The notes: a model not told the origin generated them from the sequence alone. A DNA stretch of 64,000 nucleotides from Diphasiastrum complanatum (GCA_029204225.1 CM055095.1:20389348-20453347); one strand, 5' to 3'; shown: positions 1-10,050, counted from the stretch's first letter. Translations and numbers: made by a program.

Positions 1-905
1 ATTCTTGCAATTTATGTTGATGACATACTAATCACAGGAAATAGTGATGAGAAAATAGGTGCAATTAAGTCAGCACTAGCTGGAGATTTCAAGATTACAG
101 ACCTTGGAACAATGTATCACTGTTTAGGAATGGAGATTGAAAGAGACCTTGACCGTGGTATCACCAGAATCAGCCAGAAGCGATATGTCAAAGAATTAAT
201 TGCTAGGTTCATGTCTCTGATAACCAAAGACGATAAGAATAAGATGATTGATGTGCCCTTTAGAAGTCTAGTAGGGTCGCTCATGTATGCTGCTGTGTGT
301 ACTCCTCCAGATATTGCTTTTAGCATAAACCGAGTCAGTCAATTCAGCAGCAATCCAGGGTGGCAGCATTGGCTTGGAGCAAAGCGGATTTTCCGCTATC
401 TAACAGGAACCATTGATCTAGAACTAACTTATCTCAGAGATGCAGGTTCATTGCATGGTTTTGCTGACGCGGATTGGGGAGGGGATCTGGACACTAGGCG
501 ATCTACATCAGGTTTGTTTTCCTTATGAATGGGGGCGCGATCACGTGGGGAAGTTTAAAGCAGAAAAGTGTGGCACTTTCAACAAGTGAAGCAGAATATA
601 TGAGCTTCTGCCAAGCCACAAAGGAAGCAATTTGGATCCGGAATCTCATAAGCGAATGGAGTTTTCAGCTCCCAGCTGTGGAGATTTTGAGCGACAACCA
701 AAGTTGTATTATTATCAATAAAAATGGAGGTTCATGTCGTCGAGCTAAGCATATTGACCTACAGTACTACTTCGTTAAGGAAGCAATAGACGATGAGAAG
801 GTGAGCATACGATATTGTCAAACAAAAAGAATGACAGTTGATGTAATGACAAAACCTTTGACAAGGGAGCTGCATGTGATACACACACAGAGTCCATGGG
901 CATAA
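1..905 (+). pseudogene. Copia element C0: 3' part of pol (reverse transcriptase end and RNase H)
   Basis: The reading frame is open from base 1 and begins inside reverse transcriptase, with the catalytic YVDD motif at codons 5-8. It runs through the typical Copia connection (SLMYAAVCTPPDIAF) into RNase H (TSEAEYMS, the KHIDLQYY segment, and the DVMTKPL ending). Two lesions are visible. The frame shifts near 511-528, where one T seems to be missing in the conserved STSGFVF region, so RNase H continues in another frame from about 525. The segment normally reading like KPVSTPMD is absent between RFMSL and the DVPFRSLVGS part, so about 25 residues are deleted. This is Ty1/Copia by domain order and motifs. 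The copy is inactive and its 5' part lies outside the window. Confidence 0.9.
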
Positions 906-927
906 GGATCTTCAGCGAGGGAGAGTT

Positions 928-1416
928 TGTTAAGGTGAACTCAGAAGCGCCGAAGCTCCCATGCAGACGTGTGAAAAGAATCAGCGGTGGCCAAACTGCC
1001 TTAGAGCCAAACGGCCTGTCCCGGTCAGCTGAAGGGGCTGCTGACGTAGATGATCCGGGAGACGACTATCTTGGCATCATACGCATGTCCAAGAACGATC
1101 GTATCAAGAACTCCTGCAAGGCAAAGAGAGAGTCAGTGGCACGAATGAAGTGAAGGCTCAATCATATAAACAAAATGTTAGACAATAGTAAAGTAGCTCG
1201 TAGCTTCTTCTGCTCAGAACTAATAAGAGTAGCCTTTCGTTTTCGGGTTTCTTCAGTTATGCATGTTTTCTCTGTCACCGCTTATGTAGCCTATCTGGCA
1301 TTTTCATCAAGATAATATATAGACTATTGTGCAATATATCATCCTTGTGTGCGAGTGATCTGCTGCATGTGATTGAGATTTGTATCTATGATTCTTTTGA
1401 GTGCTGCAAGTCTTCA
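928..1416 (+). repeat. LTR of Copia element C0
   Basis: This 489-bp block starts TGTTAAGG directly after a purine-rich tract (GCGAGGGAGAG, about 915-925) at the end of pol and finishes TCTTCA, two bases before a primer-binding site. It therefore acts as the 3' LTR of the upstream pol and as the 5' LTR of the downstream gag start. Its last 52 bases recur at 1728-1779 with one mismatch, which independently confirms the right end. Confidence 0.75.
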
Positions 1417-1418
1417 AA

Positions 1419-1432
1419 GGTTATGGGCCCAC
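1419..1432 (+). other. Primer-binding site complementary to the anticodon region of initiator tRNA-Met
   Basis: GGTTATGGGCCCAC is complementary to the anticodon stem-loop of plant initiator tRNA-Met (internal GTGGGCCCATAACC), not to its 3' end. Priming from a half tRNA is known for Drosophila copia and some plant Copia lineages. The site lies two bases after the LTR end, as expected. Confidence 0.75.
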
Positions 1433-1536
1433 TGCCGCAAATCATAGCCAAATAATTAGCAATCACTGCGAATAGACCTGCCAGAGGCATTTGCGAGAAG
1501 CAAGCGGAGGGAGGAAATACAGCATACACGAAGACG

Positions 1537-1727
1537 ATGGCGCAAAGAGGGGGCCAGATTGTGTTCGACCCAAAGAGTGTGGAGCGGCTGGACGGTGATA
1601 ACTACTCAGATTGGTCGTGGCGTATGAAGATCTTACTGAAGGAGCGAGTGATTATGTCCGCCTCAGGTCCGCTTCGAGCACCCTTTGAATTTCCACCTGC
1701 AGGTTCAGTTCTTCTTCACGATCTCCG
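1537..1727 (+). pseudogene. Copia C0 gag N-terminal fragment
   Basis: The ATG at 1537 opens a frame reading MAQRGGQ and then LDGDNYSDWSWRMKILLKER, the standard start of plant Copia gag (the L-x-G-x-NY-x-x-W-x-x-x-M block). Gag similarity fades after about 40 codons, and the sequence then runs into a duplicated LTR tail. The rest of gag and all of pol are therefore missing from this unit. The 104 bases between the primer site and the ATG fit a short untranslated leader. Confidence 0.75.
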
Positions 1728-1779
1728 GCATGTGATTGAGATTTGTATCTATGATTCTGTTGAGTGCTGCAAGTCTTCA
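1728..1779 (+). repeat. Second copy of the C0 LTR 3' tail
   Basis: These 52 bases match 1365-1416, the end of the C0 LTR, with one mismatch (T to G). They probably are all that remains of a downstream LTR after an internal deletion removed most of gag, pol and the LTR body. Host-like sequence starts immediately after. Confidence 0.75.
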
Positions 1780-1781
1780 TA

Positions 1782-2401
1782 GACAAGCAAAAGGATGTTT
1801 CTGTTTGCGTTGTTGAGAAGGGAGCTGAAGTAAGTAAGCTTCTATAATTAATCCTTTCCTGTCGTTTTGTCCTAATGATCATCGATTGGGCAACTCCTTG
1901 GATTGGTTGTGTGTAGTGCTTTTGGTCTTTCACTCCCATACATACACCTCTGGCTACCTGCACTTCTCATACAGACGCAGATATCCTCAGCAATGCTGCC
2001 ATCATACTGCAGCAAGCCATGTCGCAGAAAACAAGGTAAATAAGGAGTATAATTTGTTTCTCACAATCGTCTACAGGGTCTACGAATGTGGATGACGTAA
2101 ATGCCTGGTACGGAGTTCAGAACAGGTAAATCAACCGTTTGATGAGCAGAGTGGTGATTGTGAATTGGCTTTCAGATTACTTGAAGATCATGCAATCAGT
2201 CCAGCATCGTCTGCTGATAGTGCAATTCCTAATGAAAATTTCAGATCCCAATACGTTTTTGTTTCATGGGAAATTTTGTTACGAAAGTTACTGCATCGAT
2301 CAGATAAAAGACAAAATCAGAAAAGAAATTATGAAGGCATGAGACGGGTTATTATGACATACCAAGTTGATCCTGTGTATCTGAATCTGCACGGATTTTG
2401 A
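1782..2401 (+). CDS. Possible 3' exons of an unknown host gene, 5' part lost
   Basis: Four blocks stay open in one continuous phase if three GT-AG introns are removed: 1782-1829, 1975-2035, 2077-2125 and 2176-2401 (stop TGA at 2399-2401). The first donor is a perfect GTAAGT. The other two introns would be only 41 and 50 bases, shorter than most plant introns, which is the main doubt. The predicted end contains NVDDVNAWYGVQN and a charged C-terminus rich in Lys and Arg (LLRKLLHRSDKRQ). I do not recognise the family. The 5' exons are missing because the upstream DNA is the C0 LTR tail, so insertion or deletion by C0 probably broke the gene. It could also be chance open frames. Confidence 0.3.
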
Positions 2402-3024
2402 GCTTCTCCTTCTCACGGATATTGATCTTTAAAATGGATTGAAAGTGGGAGGAAAGATTGGGAGCGTTCAGACGTATGAAAGCAGATGAAAGAAGTTAAG
2501 CGACGCATCCAGGACGTGAGAGACGGAAATAAAGTTAGCACATCCGTGTCGCGACGCCTCGCAGGTGGTTTGCGTGCATGCCATCCATGCACAAACCCAC
2601 GCAACAACCTTGCCATCCACGCAAGAACCCTGCCGTCCATGGAAAAAGGCACGCATGCAGAAGAGAAGAGGCCAGCGTGGATTTAGCGAACTAAATATCT
2701 CACCGATTCTAATTTCTTCCCAAAGCTAGCATCATGCTTTACTCAAATATGTTTTAAATACGTGGAGCATTAAAAATTAATCACATGTAAAAAAATAAAA
2801 TATAATAAAAAATCTAAAAACTAATTTCGGACACAATCAGGTCAATGTTTGATATGATTACAAAGAACCCTGCCTGGAACGCAGGACCAACAATTTGAAA
2901 AACCTTTTGCCTTTATTTGAAAGGCAAATAGGCGTTTTGACATGTGTTGCATTTGCAAATGCCAAGCCTCCCTTGTGTGAATTCTATACCTATAGCCTAA
3001 AAAGACTTTATTCCACAGGTTTGA
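2402..3024. other. Intergenic spacer between possible host exons and the lipase
   Basis: No convincing gene is visible. Short open frames here have no recognisable motif. The stretch at 2760-2830 is very AT rich. It probably holds the 3' untranslated regions of the two convergent host genes. Confidence 0.5.
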
Positions 3025-4539
3025 CTAGGCGTCCCTGTACACGATTGGGATGTGCTCCTCCTCCCGATCACCCTGAACCCATATCCCTTTTGCGATTTTT
3101 TGTAGCCCTTTGTTCTCCTCCTGCCACCAGTAGGGGGGAATGCAATATTCTGGCTTCAGCAGGTCCGACAATTTGATGACAAGAGTGAGATCGCGATGAT
3201 CATTGAAAGAGCAAAAGCGTTGTTGGGTGCTGCGATACCCATCCAGCAAGTGAAGGTAAGCTTCGAGGTTATGCAAGTGAAGGTAAGCTTCGAGGTTATG
3301 ATGACTGGCAAGATCGAAAAATCCAGTTCCCTTCAGGTAAGTAGAATCTTGAGTGTTAAGTGCCAGCTCCACACCCACGTGAGAGTATGTCCATGGTAGC
3401 TTGTCAATCCAGCTTCGAAGATGATGCATATGCTCGTTCAGGACTAAGCCAGGTACCTTGGGCACTATATCCTTCTCGTTTACCACCCGCAAGGTTTTAA
3501 TGCCCAGCTCCTCGCATCTGTCACGGAACGCATCGTTTCCAACTCGTGGCCCGGCGAACGTGAAAACAGTGATTGGGACGCTTTCAGGGGTAGCATCTCC
3601 CAATCTGTTCAGTTCTCGAATGAATGTCGATCTATCAATGGTGCAATGATCCTTAAAGCTGCAACGCTGCTGCAACGGCTTTTGATGAGATCTCGATGTG
3701 TTGATTACTGATTCTGCGATATCATAGGCGCTCAGAAGAGCCAAGGCGCCACCTAGGCTATGGCCTGTCACTGTGATGCTAAGATCATCGCCTTGGTATT
3801 CCTTCAACAGCCTTCTGATCTCCGACAGGAGCTGCTCTTGGGCGCTTTCTCTGTTGTACCGGCTGGTTTTTTTCTTGGACGTGTAGATGCTTCTGAAACC
3901 TCTCTCAGTTTTCACGCTCCCAAACGCTTGCGCTGTCTGATGTGCCGGACCAAGAGCGGAAGGGCTCAACCAGTCCTCTAGATTGCATATCCACTTAGGA
4001 GAGGTGACAGTCCCCCTCCAAGCTACAACAATGTCGCGCCTTCCCAGCCTTTGAATCTCACTCGCAGATGTGGAGATAGCCACAAAACCCATCCAGTTTG
4101 AATCTCGACTCCATGTTTCTTTTTTATTGTGGCTTCTGTTGAAGAAATCTGGAAGATTAATGTCAGAAGTGGAATAAAGGTATTTGGTGACTTCGTAATC
4201 AGCTGCGTATTGCAAGCCCACCTTCTCCAACACCTTCCTTCTGTTATATTTGCAGTTTCCACAGTATTTGGAGTGCTTCTCAAAATCCAACGCATCATAG
4301 CAGACTTGAGCAAATTCTCCATATCTGATGAGCTCTTGTCTGAGATCTGGATCAATGGGATCAAGAAGCTGCCCATCCCAGTTTTTCGCTCCTTGAATGT
4401 CCCTCCATCTTGTAGAAAGTGATGTGGTTATTGTGGAATGAAAGAACCGAGGTTCAGTCAATGGTTCAACATCCACATGAAACAATCTTCGTCTTGTGAC
4501 TTGTCGCAGCAGTCCAGTGAAGGAGGCCACGCTCTTCAT
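3025..4539 (-). CDS. DAD1-like class 3 lipase (phospholipase A1), probably organelle-targeted
   Basis: A single uninterrupted frame of 504 residues encodes an alpha/beta-hydrolase of the plant DAD1-like PLA1 family. These enzymes release sn-1 fatty acids from membrane lipids, some of them feeding jasmonate synthesis. The family signature WRDIQGAKNWDGQLLDPIDP starts near residue 45, and RYGEFAQ follows at 72-78. The nucleophile elbow GHSLGG is at 259-264 (Ser261). Asp357 in NEKDIVPKVPG and His387 in YSHVGVEL complete the expected Ser-Asp-His triad. The first 35 or so residues are rich in Arg, Ser and Thr with few acids, as in a plastid or mitochondrial transit peptide. Residues 414-422 and 423-431 are an exact duplication (HNLEAYLHL). 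Length and motifs fit an intact gene. The exact subfamily is inference. Confidence 0.93.
   Translation of the reverse strand: MKSVASFTGLLRQVTRRRLFHVDVEPLTEPRFFHSTITTSLSTRWRDIQGAKNWDGQLLDPIDPDLRQELIRYGEFAQVCYDALDFEKHSKYCGNCKYNRRKVLEKVGLQYAADYEVTKYLYSTSDINLPDFFNRSHNKKETWSRDSNWMGFVAISTSASEIQRLGRRDIVVAWRGTVTSPKWICNLEDWLSPSALGPAHQTAQAFGSVKTERGFRSIYTSKKKTSRYNRESAQEQLLSEIRRLLKEYQGDDLSITVTGHSLGGALALLSAYDIAESVINTSRSHQKPLQQRCSFKDHCTIDRSTFIRELNRLGDATPESVPITVFTFAGPRVGNDAFRDRCEELGIKTLRVVNEKDIVPKVPGLVLNEHMHHLRSWIDKLPWTYSHVGVELALNTQDSTYLKGTGFFDLASHHNLEAYLHLHNLEAYLHLLDGYRSTQQRFCSFNDHRDLTLVIKLSDLLKPEYCIPPYWWQEENKGLQKIAKGIWVQGDREEEHIPIVYRDA
3247..3300. repeat. Exact 27-bp tandem duplication inside the lipase gene
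   Basis: The 27 bases at 3247-3273 are repeated without change at 3274-3300. On the coding strand this adds nine residues in frame near the C-terminus, between the catalytic His and the end, in the helix that normally carries one HNLEAYLH-type segment. Complete identity suggests a recent event. Confidence 0.95.
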
Positions 4540-5289
4540 GCTTCTTCAATCTGCTATGATTAGTTGGAGGAATGAAAAAGCTATCCGGGAAGGAGTACGT
4601 TTATTATTGTCTGCCTGATTCTCAAGCCTTGTGGTCGATGCTGCCGCAGCAGCAAAGCTAGGTAAGGCTGTAAACCTATCCTGGCAGTGCATGGGATTCG
4701 AAATGTGCAGCATCCCCATATTCAGATACATATGTAGTCTACTTCCCTCAAAATATTAGATCTTCCTTTTAGTACTAGAAAGAGATACTTGATGTTCTGT
4801 ATTGCTTGAGACAATCAATTTTGAGATTTAAAGTAGAATTTATGTTTGGGTTTACAAAAGAAGAATGGTAGAGAGGATTGCTGCAGGGCAGAACAGGTGG
4901 TGTTGCATGGAAGTTTAATGGAAGTAAAGATGAATTGGAAGAAAAGAAAAGTGGGTGTCTTCGAGGAAATCTCATCCTCCATGAACTCAGCAACTGAAAG
5001 GACGTTACGTGAATTGAACTAAACAAGGTGATCGGATGCGATTATGAAAGGCCTTGCATGTTGTTATGATTTTGTAGTACAGTGCACCCTGGATAAATGT
5101 TAGGCCTGGGGAGTAGGATAAAGAATGCAAACATTAATTATGGAGGGAATCAAACACAAAACATTTATAGAGGTAACGTATATAGAGAGTTCATTGTGGC
5201 TTGATTTTTGTTGTTTATAGCAAAGGCAAAATTGATCTATTGAAATTAGCCATAGAACAAGGGTTCTTGAATTGTGCAAGATTGTTTGG
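4540..5289. other. Lipase upstream region and left flank of the Helentron
   Basis: The part next to 4540 should hold the lipase promoter and 5' leader on the minus strand. I see no clear TATA box or splice pair. A short minus-strand frame (4546-4731) stops just before the lipase ATG and may be an upstream ORF. From about 5100 to 5289 the sequence is probably the 3' tail of the Helentron. No CTRR terminus could be fixed. Confidence 0.35.
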
Positions 5290-5541
5290 TAATTTGAAAG
5301 CAAAATATGAGGGATGATGGTCGGACCAATATGTTTATGTGGTTTGACATTCGCAAGGACACAATGAAGTGCTTGGCCATATTTGGTCTATTTGAGTTCC
5401 ATAGTTGGTTGTTGGTTCAGTGCATGCAATTCGAAATTTATAAGATGACAATAATTTGTTGAGTGTTTGGAAAGAAGTGGTGTTACCTAATGCATTTATA
5501 TTAAAGTTGCCTAGTATTACAGATGGAATATTTGTTGGCAA
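5290..5541 (-). pseudogene. H1 endonuclease domain, C-terminal half
   Basis: This part reads IPSVILGNFNIN (family consensus GDFN; here the Asp is Asn), then YGTQIDQIW, and later SDHHPSYF, which corresponds to the catalytic SDH motif of this nuclease fold. Removing the solo LTR and one copy of GGCAA joins it in frame to the N-terminal half. A stop lies between QIDQIW and SDHHP. The altered GDFN and the stop show decay. Confidence 0.8.
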
Positions 5542-6216
5542 TGTAAAAATTACAGCAAATAAGGATCCTAAAACACTTGAAATGATGAGGAAAACAATAG
5601 ATTATGATTTCATAAGAAGTTGAACCATCAAAATCCATCAAAAACCTATGCTTGAACCTCACTAAATGGCCCAAATCCTTGAAGAAGGCTTCACACGTGT
5701 GAAAGTACGGCCTCCCACAGTCTGAGTACTGTACACCAGACCTACATTCAATCCTATAATCATTAGTAATCACAAGTACTCAAACAATTATGAACATAGA
5801 GAGCAATTGCACCATTATGAGAGAAAAAAACATGAAATTGCTTGATTGATTTTGGTGAGATATCATCACCTATATATACATGATCCATCACGGTTTTGGG
5901 CAGGTATGAGTAGCCCTAAACCTATCCCTAATGCTAATTCTGGTGGATCTTTCATCCCTACCAAGTTAGGGTTGGAATCTTGGAGATCCCTCAACAATGC
6001 AAAAATTACCAAAAATAGCTCCTATTTTTTCTCCCTTGTATCTAAGCATAATTTGGACTCATTCCAAAGGTTCTAATACTTAGGTCTACTTGAGAACATC
6101 CTTATGAATGGAATCCTATGCTATTTGGCACGTGTGACAAGCCACATCATGACCATCTAACTATTTACAAGTCATATGACCAAAACTAGTCAAGCTAGAA
6201 TTGTGAATTTTTAACA
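5542..6216 (-). repeat. Solo Copia LTR with perfect target duplication, inserted in H1
   Basis: A 675-bp block starts TGTAAAAATT and ends TTTTTAACA on the plus strand. It is flanked on both sides by GGCAA (5537-5541 and 6217-6221), a 5-bp target duplication. No internal retroelement sequence is present, so it is a solo LTR left by recombination. On the minus strand its start (TGTTAAAAATTCACAATT, then TAGCTTGAC) resembles the LTR starts at 47863 and 59709. It holds the palindrome CACACGTGTG at 5692-5701 followed by GTACGGCC, as in those LTRs. Confidence 0.88.
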
Positions 6217-6713
6217 GGCAAGTTTTGTAGCAATTGTTGTAACGTTTCGAAAAAAGTTGAAAGGTTTGTGTATGGTGATCTGTAGAGAGCTATGATGTGT
6301 ATTGCATGTCTTGTGTAATTGTTGAAAGTGGCTATTATGAATTCAGAATTGTTTACAATGATTTATTTGTGTGCATTCAATGTCAAAGAGGTTTTGTATA
6401 ACAATGGCGAACCGTGTTTGCCAGGGCAAGGTATGGAATGAAAGTTTTGTTCGAAGTACTTTTCATGATTTCTTTCATATGTTTCTTGTAAGCATAGTAT
6501 GTGAGATGTCATAAGATTGTAATCTGCTATGATGTTTTTGTGATGTGCATGTAATGATCTAGTGTTGAGTGTTTGTATTATTAGATGTGTTTTTGCTTTG
6601 TTTTGTATGTTTGGAGTAGTATTACACAAACTTGCAGTCGTCATTAAACGGTGCATTTCTGCATGTATGTCACGATGAATGTGAAAATGTTCATTTCTTA
6701 GCGGTTGTAACAA
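6217..6713 (-). pseudogene. H1 endonuclease domain, N-terminal half
   Basis: The frame beginning at 6713 includes LNTRSLHAHHKNIIADYNLM and SHILCLQETYE, the opening strands and metal-binding Glu (LQET) of an apurinic/LINE-like endonuclease. After a frameshift near 6363 the pattern resumes (HAIHIIALYRSPYTNLSTFF), up to the point where the solo LTR splits the domain. The endonuclease follows directly after helicase motif VI, as in Helentrons. The second half lies at 5290-5541. Confidence 0.8.
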
Positions 6714-6801
6714 ATAAAGGTTCTATTTTTGTTTGATTCTAGACAGTGCAGTATATGTTAGCCCATGTTGTGTAATTCCAGTGGGATCAAATGCCATCTT
6801 G

Positions 6802-8140
6802 TCAAGAGAGTCCTTGTGCTCGGTGTATTGTACGTGATGTAGCTGTTTGGATTGGGAATTGTTTTCTAGTGAATTTATTGTTGATGTTTGGTCTGATTTG
6901 AATTTCTTTCACAATTTGATAGATTGGTGTCCATGTATGCTCAATATTTTCTGCGTACAAATGTCCGAGCTTGTGTCTTGTGCTTCTTCCGATTTTCATG
7001 TTTGTAAATTATACCCATATCACAGGTTCGTTACATTGTAGCATTGCATTTTCGAATATGCCTTCTGCGCCGTTCACAAGACCGTCTTCAATGTCATAAT
7101 TTCCAGCACATAATTCAACTACGATTCCTTTTTTTATTTTAATTTGCTCATGCAAACCACTCATGAAAGCAAGATCGTTTTGCAATGAGTGTCTTGATCG
7201 TAATGCATTAGTTGTGAAGTCTTTTGCAAGAAGGATGTATTCCTTTATTTCGGTTTGTTCGAAAACATGATTATTATGTCTATTTGTGAATTCATTCTTG
7301 AAAAATAGATGTGGTAAATTTAGTGGAATTGGATTGTGATGAAAACATTGATAATTAATTTGTTCTATGTCATTGCTCGTGTGTTCCATTCCTGAAACGA
7401 TTAAGGATCGCAACAAACATGTGGTCTTTTTGTCGCATTACTTGTTTTAGTTCATAGCATTGGATTTTATCTCATCAAAAGTTGGGTGCAAGTGACTCGA
7501 TACTATGGTTTTCATGTTGAAAGACCCATGAGTCACGCACTGGACCTACTTGGTAAAGGTCACCAGTAATGATATCGTCTAGGTTTCCAAAAAATGAATC
7601 ATGTCTATGTTTTATTTGCCATAAGCGTTGACCAGCTTGGCAAAACAATCGGTTTCCAACCAAGGATATCTCATCAATGACAAGCAGTTGTAGATGTTCA
7701 TATGTTTTTGTCAATGTTTCTAATCTATCACAAGGCAATGGTGCCATATGTTTTGTGTTTATTGGTATATTCAATGCCAAATGCAAAGTAGTCCCATCTA
7801 TGTTAGATTCAACTTTTCTTGTGAAGGCAGTTAGAAGGACTTTTGGTTTCCTTGGGCTGATACCTATAAGACGATTGTAATGTCGTATCAGTCCTTGGAC
7901 AATTATTTGTGTTCTGAAGGTCTTGCCAGTTCTGGCCCCTCCTGTTAGGAAGAGATGCAAAGGTTTTGTTGGTTCCAGTCTTTTTCTATGCATGCATTCA
8001 TAGAAGATGTGCTTCTGTTCTTGGTTCATTTTTTGGAGTTGTGCATAATAGGTTTCATTTGAAAGCAATTCAAGGTTTGGTTGTATTGTAAGGTTTAATT
8101 TTGCATGTGAAGGCATTTTTTGTATAGATGGTAGGTACAT
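6802..8140 (-). pseudogene. H1 PIF1-family helicase domain
   Basis: The block 8140-7475 starts near MNQEQKHIFYECM and holds Walker A as GGARTGKT (the usual fourth Gly is Arg), LLTAFTRKVESNIDGTTLH, Walker B as LLVIDEISLV and motif III as GDLYQVGPV. A stop or frameshift follows. The block 7416-7009 carries the late motif DIEDGLVNGAEGIF. The block 6999-6802 ends with FPIQTATSRTIHRAQGLS, the motif VI region. Together these are the full helicase core of a Helitron, responsible for unwinding during rolling-circle transposition. At least two frame breaks and the Walker A change make it nonfunctional. Confidence 0.88.
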
Positions 8141-8343
8141 ATCTTTTTGCAGATCATATTGTTCAATTGATATCTCAGTTCTTTCTATATTGGGTATAGT
8201 ATTTAGTTCTATTTGATCCCAAACATCTTATTTGTAGTTGGGTTTTCAAATAGATGGTTATAGTTTCTAGAATTTCTTTGAATTTTCTTTTGGAGTTTGA
8301 TGTAAGTTTGTTTGTTTTCAAGTTGGATGGTTGTTTCAGATGT

Positions 8344-9184
8344 TCAGAATGGTACATATAGCATTATTTGTTCTCTATAGTATTTATTAGAGTCTCTATG
8401 TTTGTTGAATTTGACATGGCGTATGATGGAATCTATTTTTGTATGGGTGAATTTACTATTCGTTATCTTGTACTTTGATGCGATATCAACTAAACATAAA
8501 TCTTCTAAATTTGTTGGTCTGTTATTGTATTTGTCTATGATAGATGCACCTTGTACTTTTGTAGATTCAGGATCCATGTTTTGTAAAACATGTTTTGGTT
8601 TCAAAACAAATGTGCGATTATCTTCTGTGCATGTATTAATGAATATAACTTTTCTAGAAAGGTGTTGCAATGGAATCGATGGTGTAATGAAAGCTGCCAA
8701 TTGAGTTGGCATTTGTTGTGCATTCAAAAATGTGTTTCCTAGTTTTTTTATTCGGTCACAGTCATTGGTAGGATTTTGTATATTATTTTTTATAATTTCA
8801 TGTAGAGCCGCAGTTATTGTATTATCCATTTTTGTCAAATACTATGTACAATAACTTGCAGCAACGTATGGTTCTAAGATATATTGTATATCAGTGTTGG
8901 CCTGCCAGAGACGTGCAAGTGTTTGATTGAAATTGTTTGTTCTAATGTAATATCAGATTTCATTACCGTGGCAATTTTTGAGGTGTCAAGCATGTCTTTT
9001 ACTTTAAGAGTACGTCCATAAGTTTTTCCTTTCGTATACGAAAGCGTGCAGTTGATAAAATGAACTTAATTTGGCATTTAATAGTTTTGTAAAATAGATT
9101 TGGAATGTGAGTTGCAAAACGCCTATCATGGTGCATGATTTCCCATTGTGCAATTTGTTGATATGTATTGTTTTCGCAGATCAT
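8344..9184 (-). pseudogene. H1 Rep remnant and pre-helicase linker
   Basis: The part from 9184 matches the start of the Helitron-like N domain (QIAQWEIMHHDRRFATHIPN). Within about 180 bases it reaches a tyrosine-containing segment (QANTDIQYILEPYVAASYCT) and then YLTKMDNTITAALHEI. The DNA between, which should encode the HUH histidine motif and much of the nuclease core, is missing, and the frame shifts there. From 8838 the linker to the helicase is well preserved (RKVIFINT, then HRDSNKYYREQIMLYVPF). The missing HUH motif means this copy cannot cut or join DNA by itself. Confidence 0.75.
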
Positions 9185-9190
9185 GTTGTG

Positions 9191-10050
9191 TCATCGACAT
9201 CCATAAAACAAAGTTGGGAAATTCAATTCCTCACTATCTTTGTCTTGAAATAATCCCAATGGTTGATAACCTTCGGCTGGTGCTATTGAAATGATTTTGT
9301 CTTCAAAATCTTGTAATTGTTGTGATGTTAAAAAATTATGTATAAGGGTATCTGGAAACGTCTCATCTGCAATTTCAACAAAGTTTGTGGTTTCTTTATC
9401 GAAAAAGTTAACGGTTGTAGGACTAGTTGGTGATATAATATGGCTATTAGTATTGTGTAATCGATATGCAAATTCATTGGCTTGTAATTGTTCTTTCCAA
9501 TTAGGAAGAATTTGTATGCCCAATTCAGTATACAAGTTTGTTTTGCAAAGGTCTTGCAATGCAGTCATTACGATATTAGGTCTAACTAAGCCCGAAGCAA
9601 AAACTGATTTATATTCAAGATTTCGCTTTATTTGTATAGCTATAGTGGAATTCTCATCAGGGAATCGAGGCAATGTAGTTTGAATCCTATCCAAGTTACT
9701 AGGTACGTTAACAATGCTTCCATGCAAACTAAATTGACCAAAAACTGGGTGCAGTTGTCGAATCTATGCAAATGCAAGTCTAGGTGATACTAAACATTTT
9801 TCTAATTGGTTCAGTTTTTCGACAGTCGGTATTGTTTTGTTCATTGATACATTTATTGGGAATAGAAATGGCGGCATTCTTTTGGCCTTCAAATATTTAT
9901 AACAATTTCTGCAAGTTCGCATGGTATGTTCATTTGCATAATCGAAATGGTTTTGTTTTAATTGTTTTAAATATAGGCTTGTTTCTACTGGTAATTGCTT
10001 TGTTTGATGCTTGAAATTGAGTTTTCCACAACTGAGGCATACATGTATAG
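9191..10050 (-). pseudogene. H1 Cys-rich and DUF6570-like region
   Basis: One frame from about 10050 contains CLSCGKLNF and then TMRTCRNCYKYLKAKRMPPF, so there are paired cysteines as in the zinc-binding start of Helentron proteins. It continues into the DUF6570-like core with GSIVNVPSNLDRIQTTLPR, the IRPNIVMTALQDL-type block, and a closing segment APAEGYQPLGLFQDKDSEEL. An in-frame TAG about ten codons before GSIVNVP interrupts it, in a place where relatives usually carry Gln, so CAG to TAG is likely. The domain occurs N-terminal to the Rep region in Helentrons. Its function is unknown. Confidence 0.8.
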
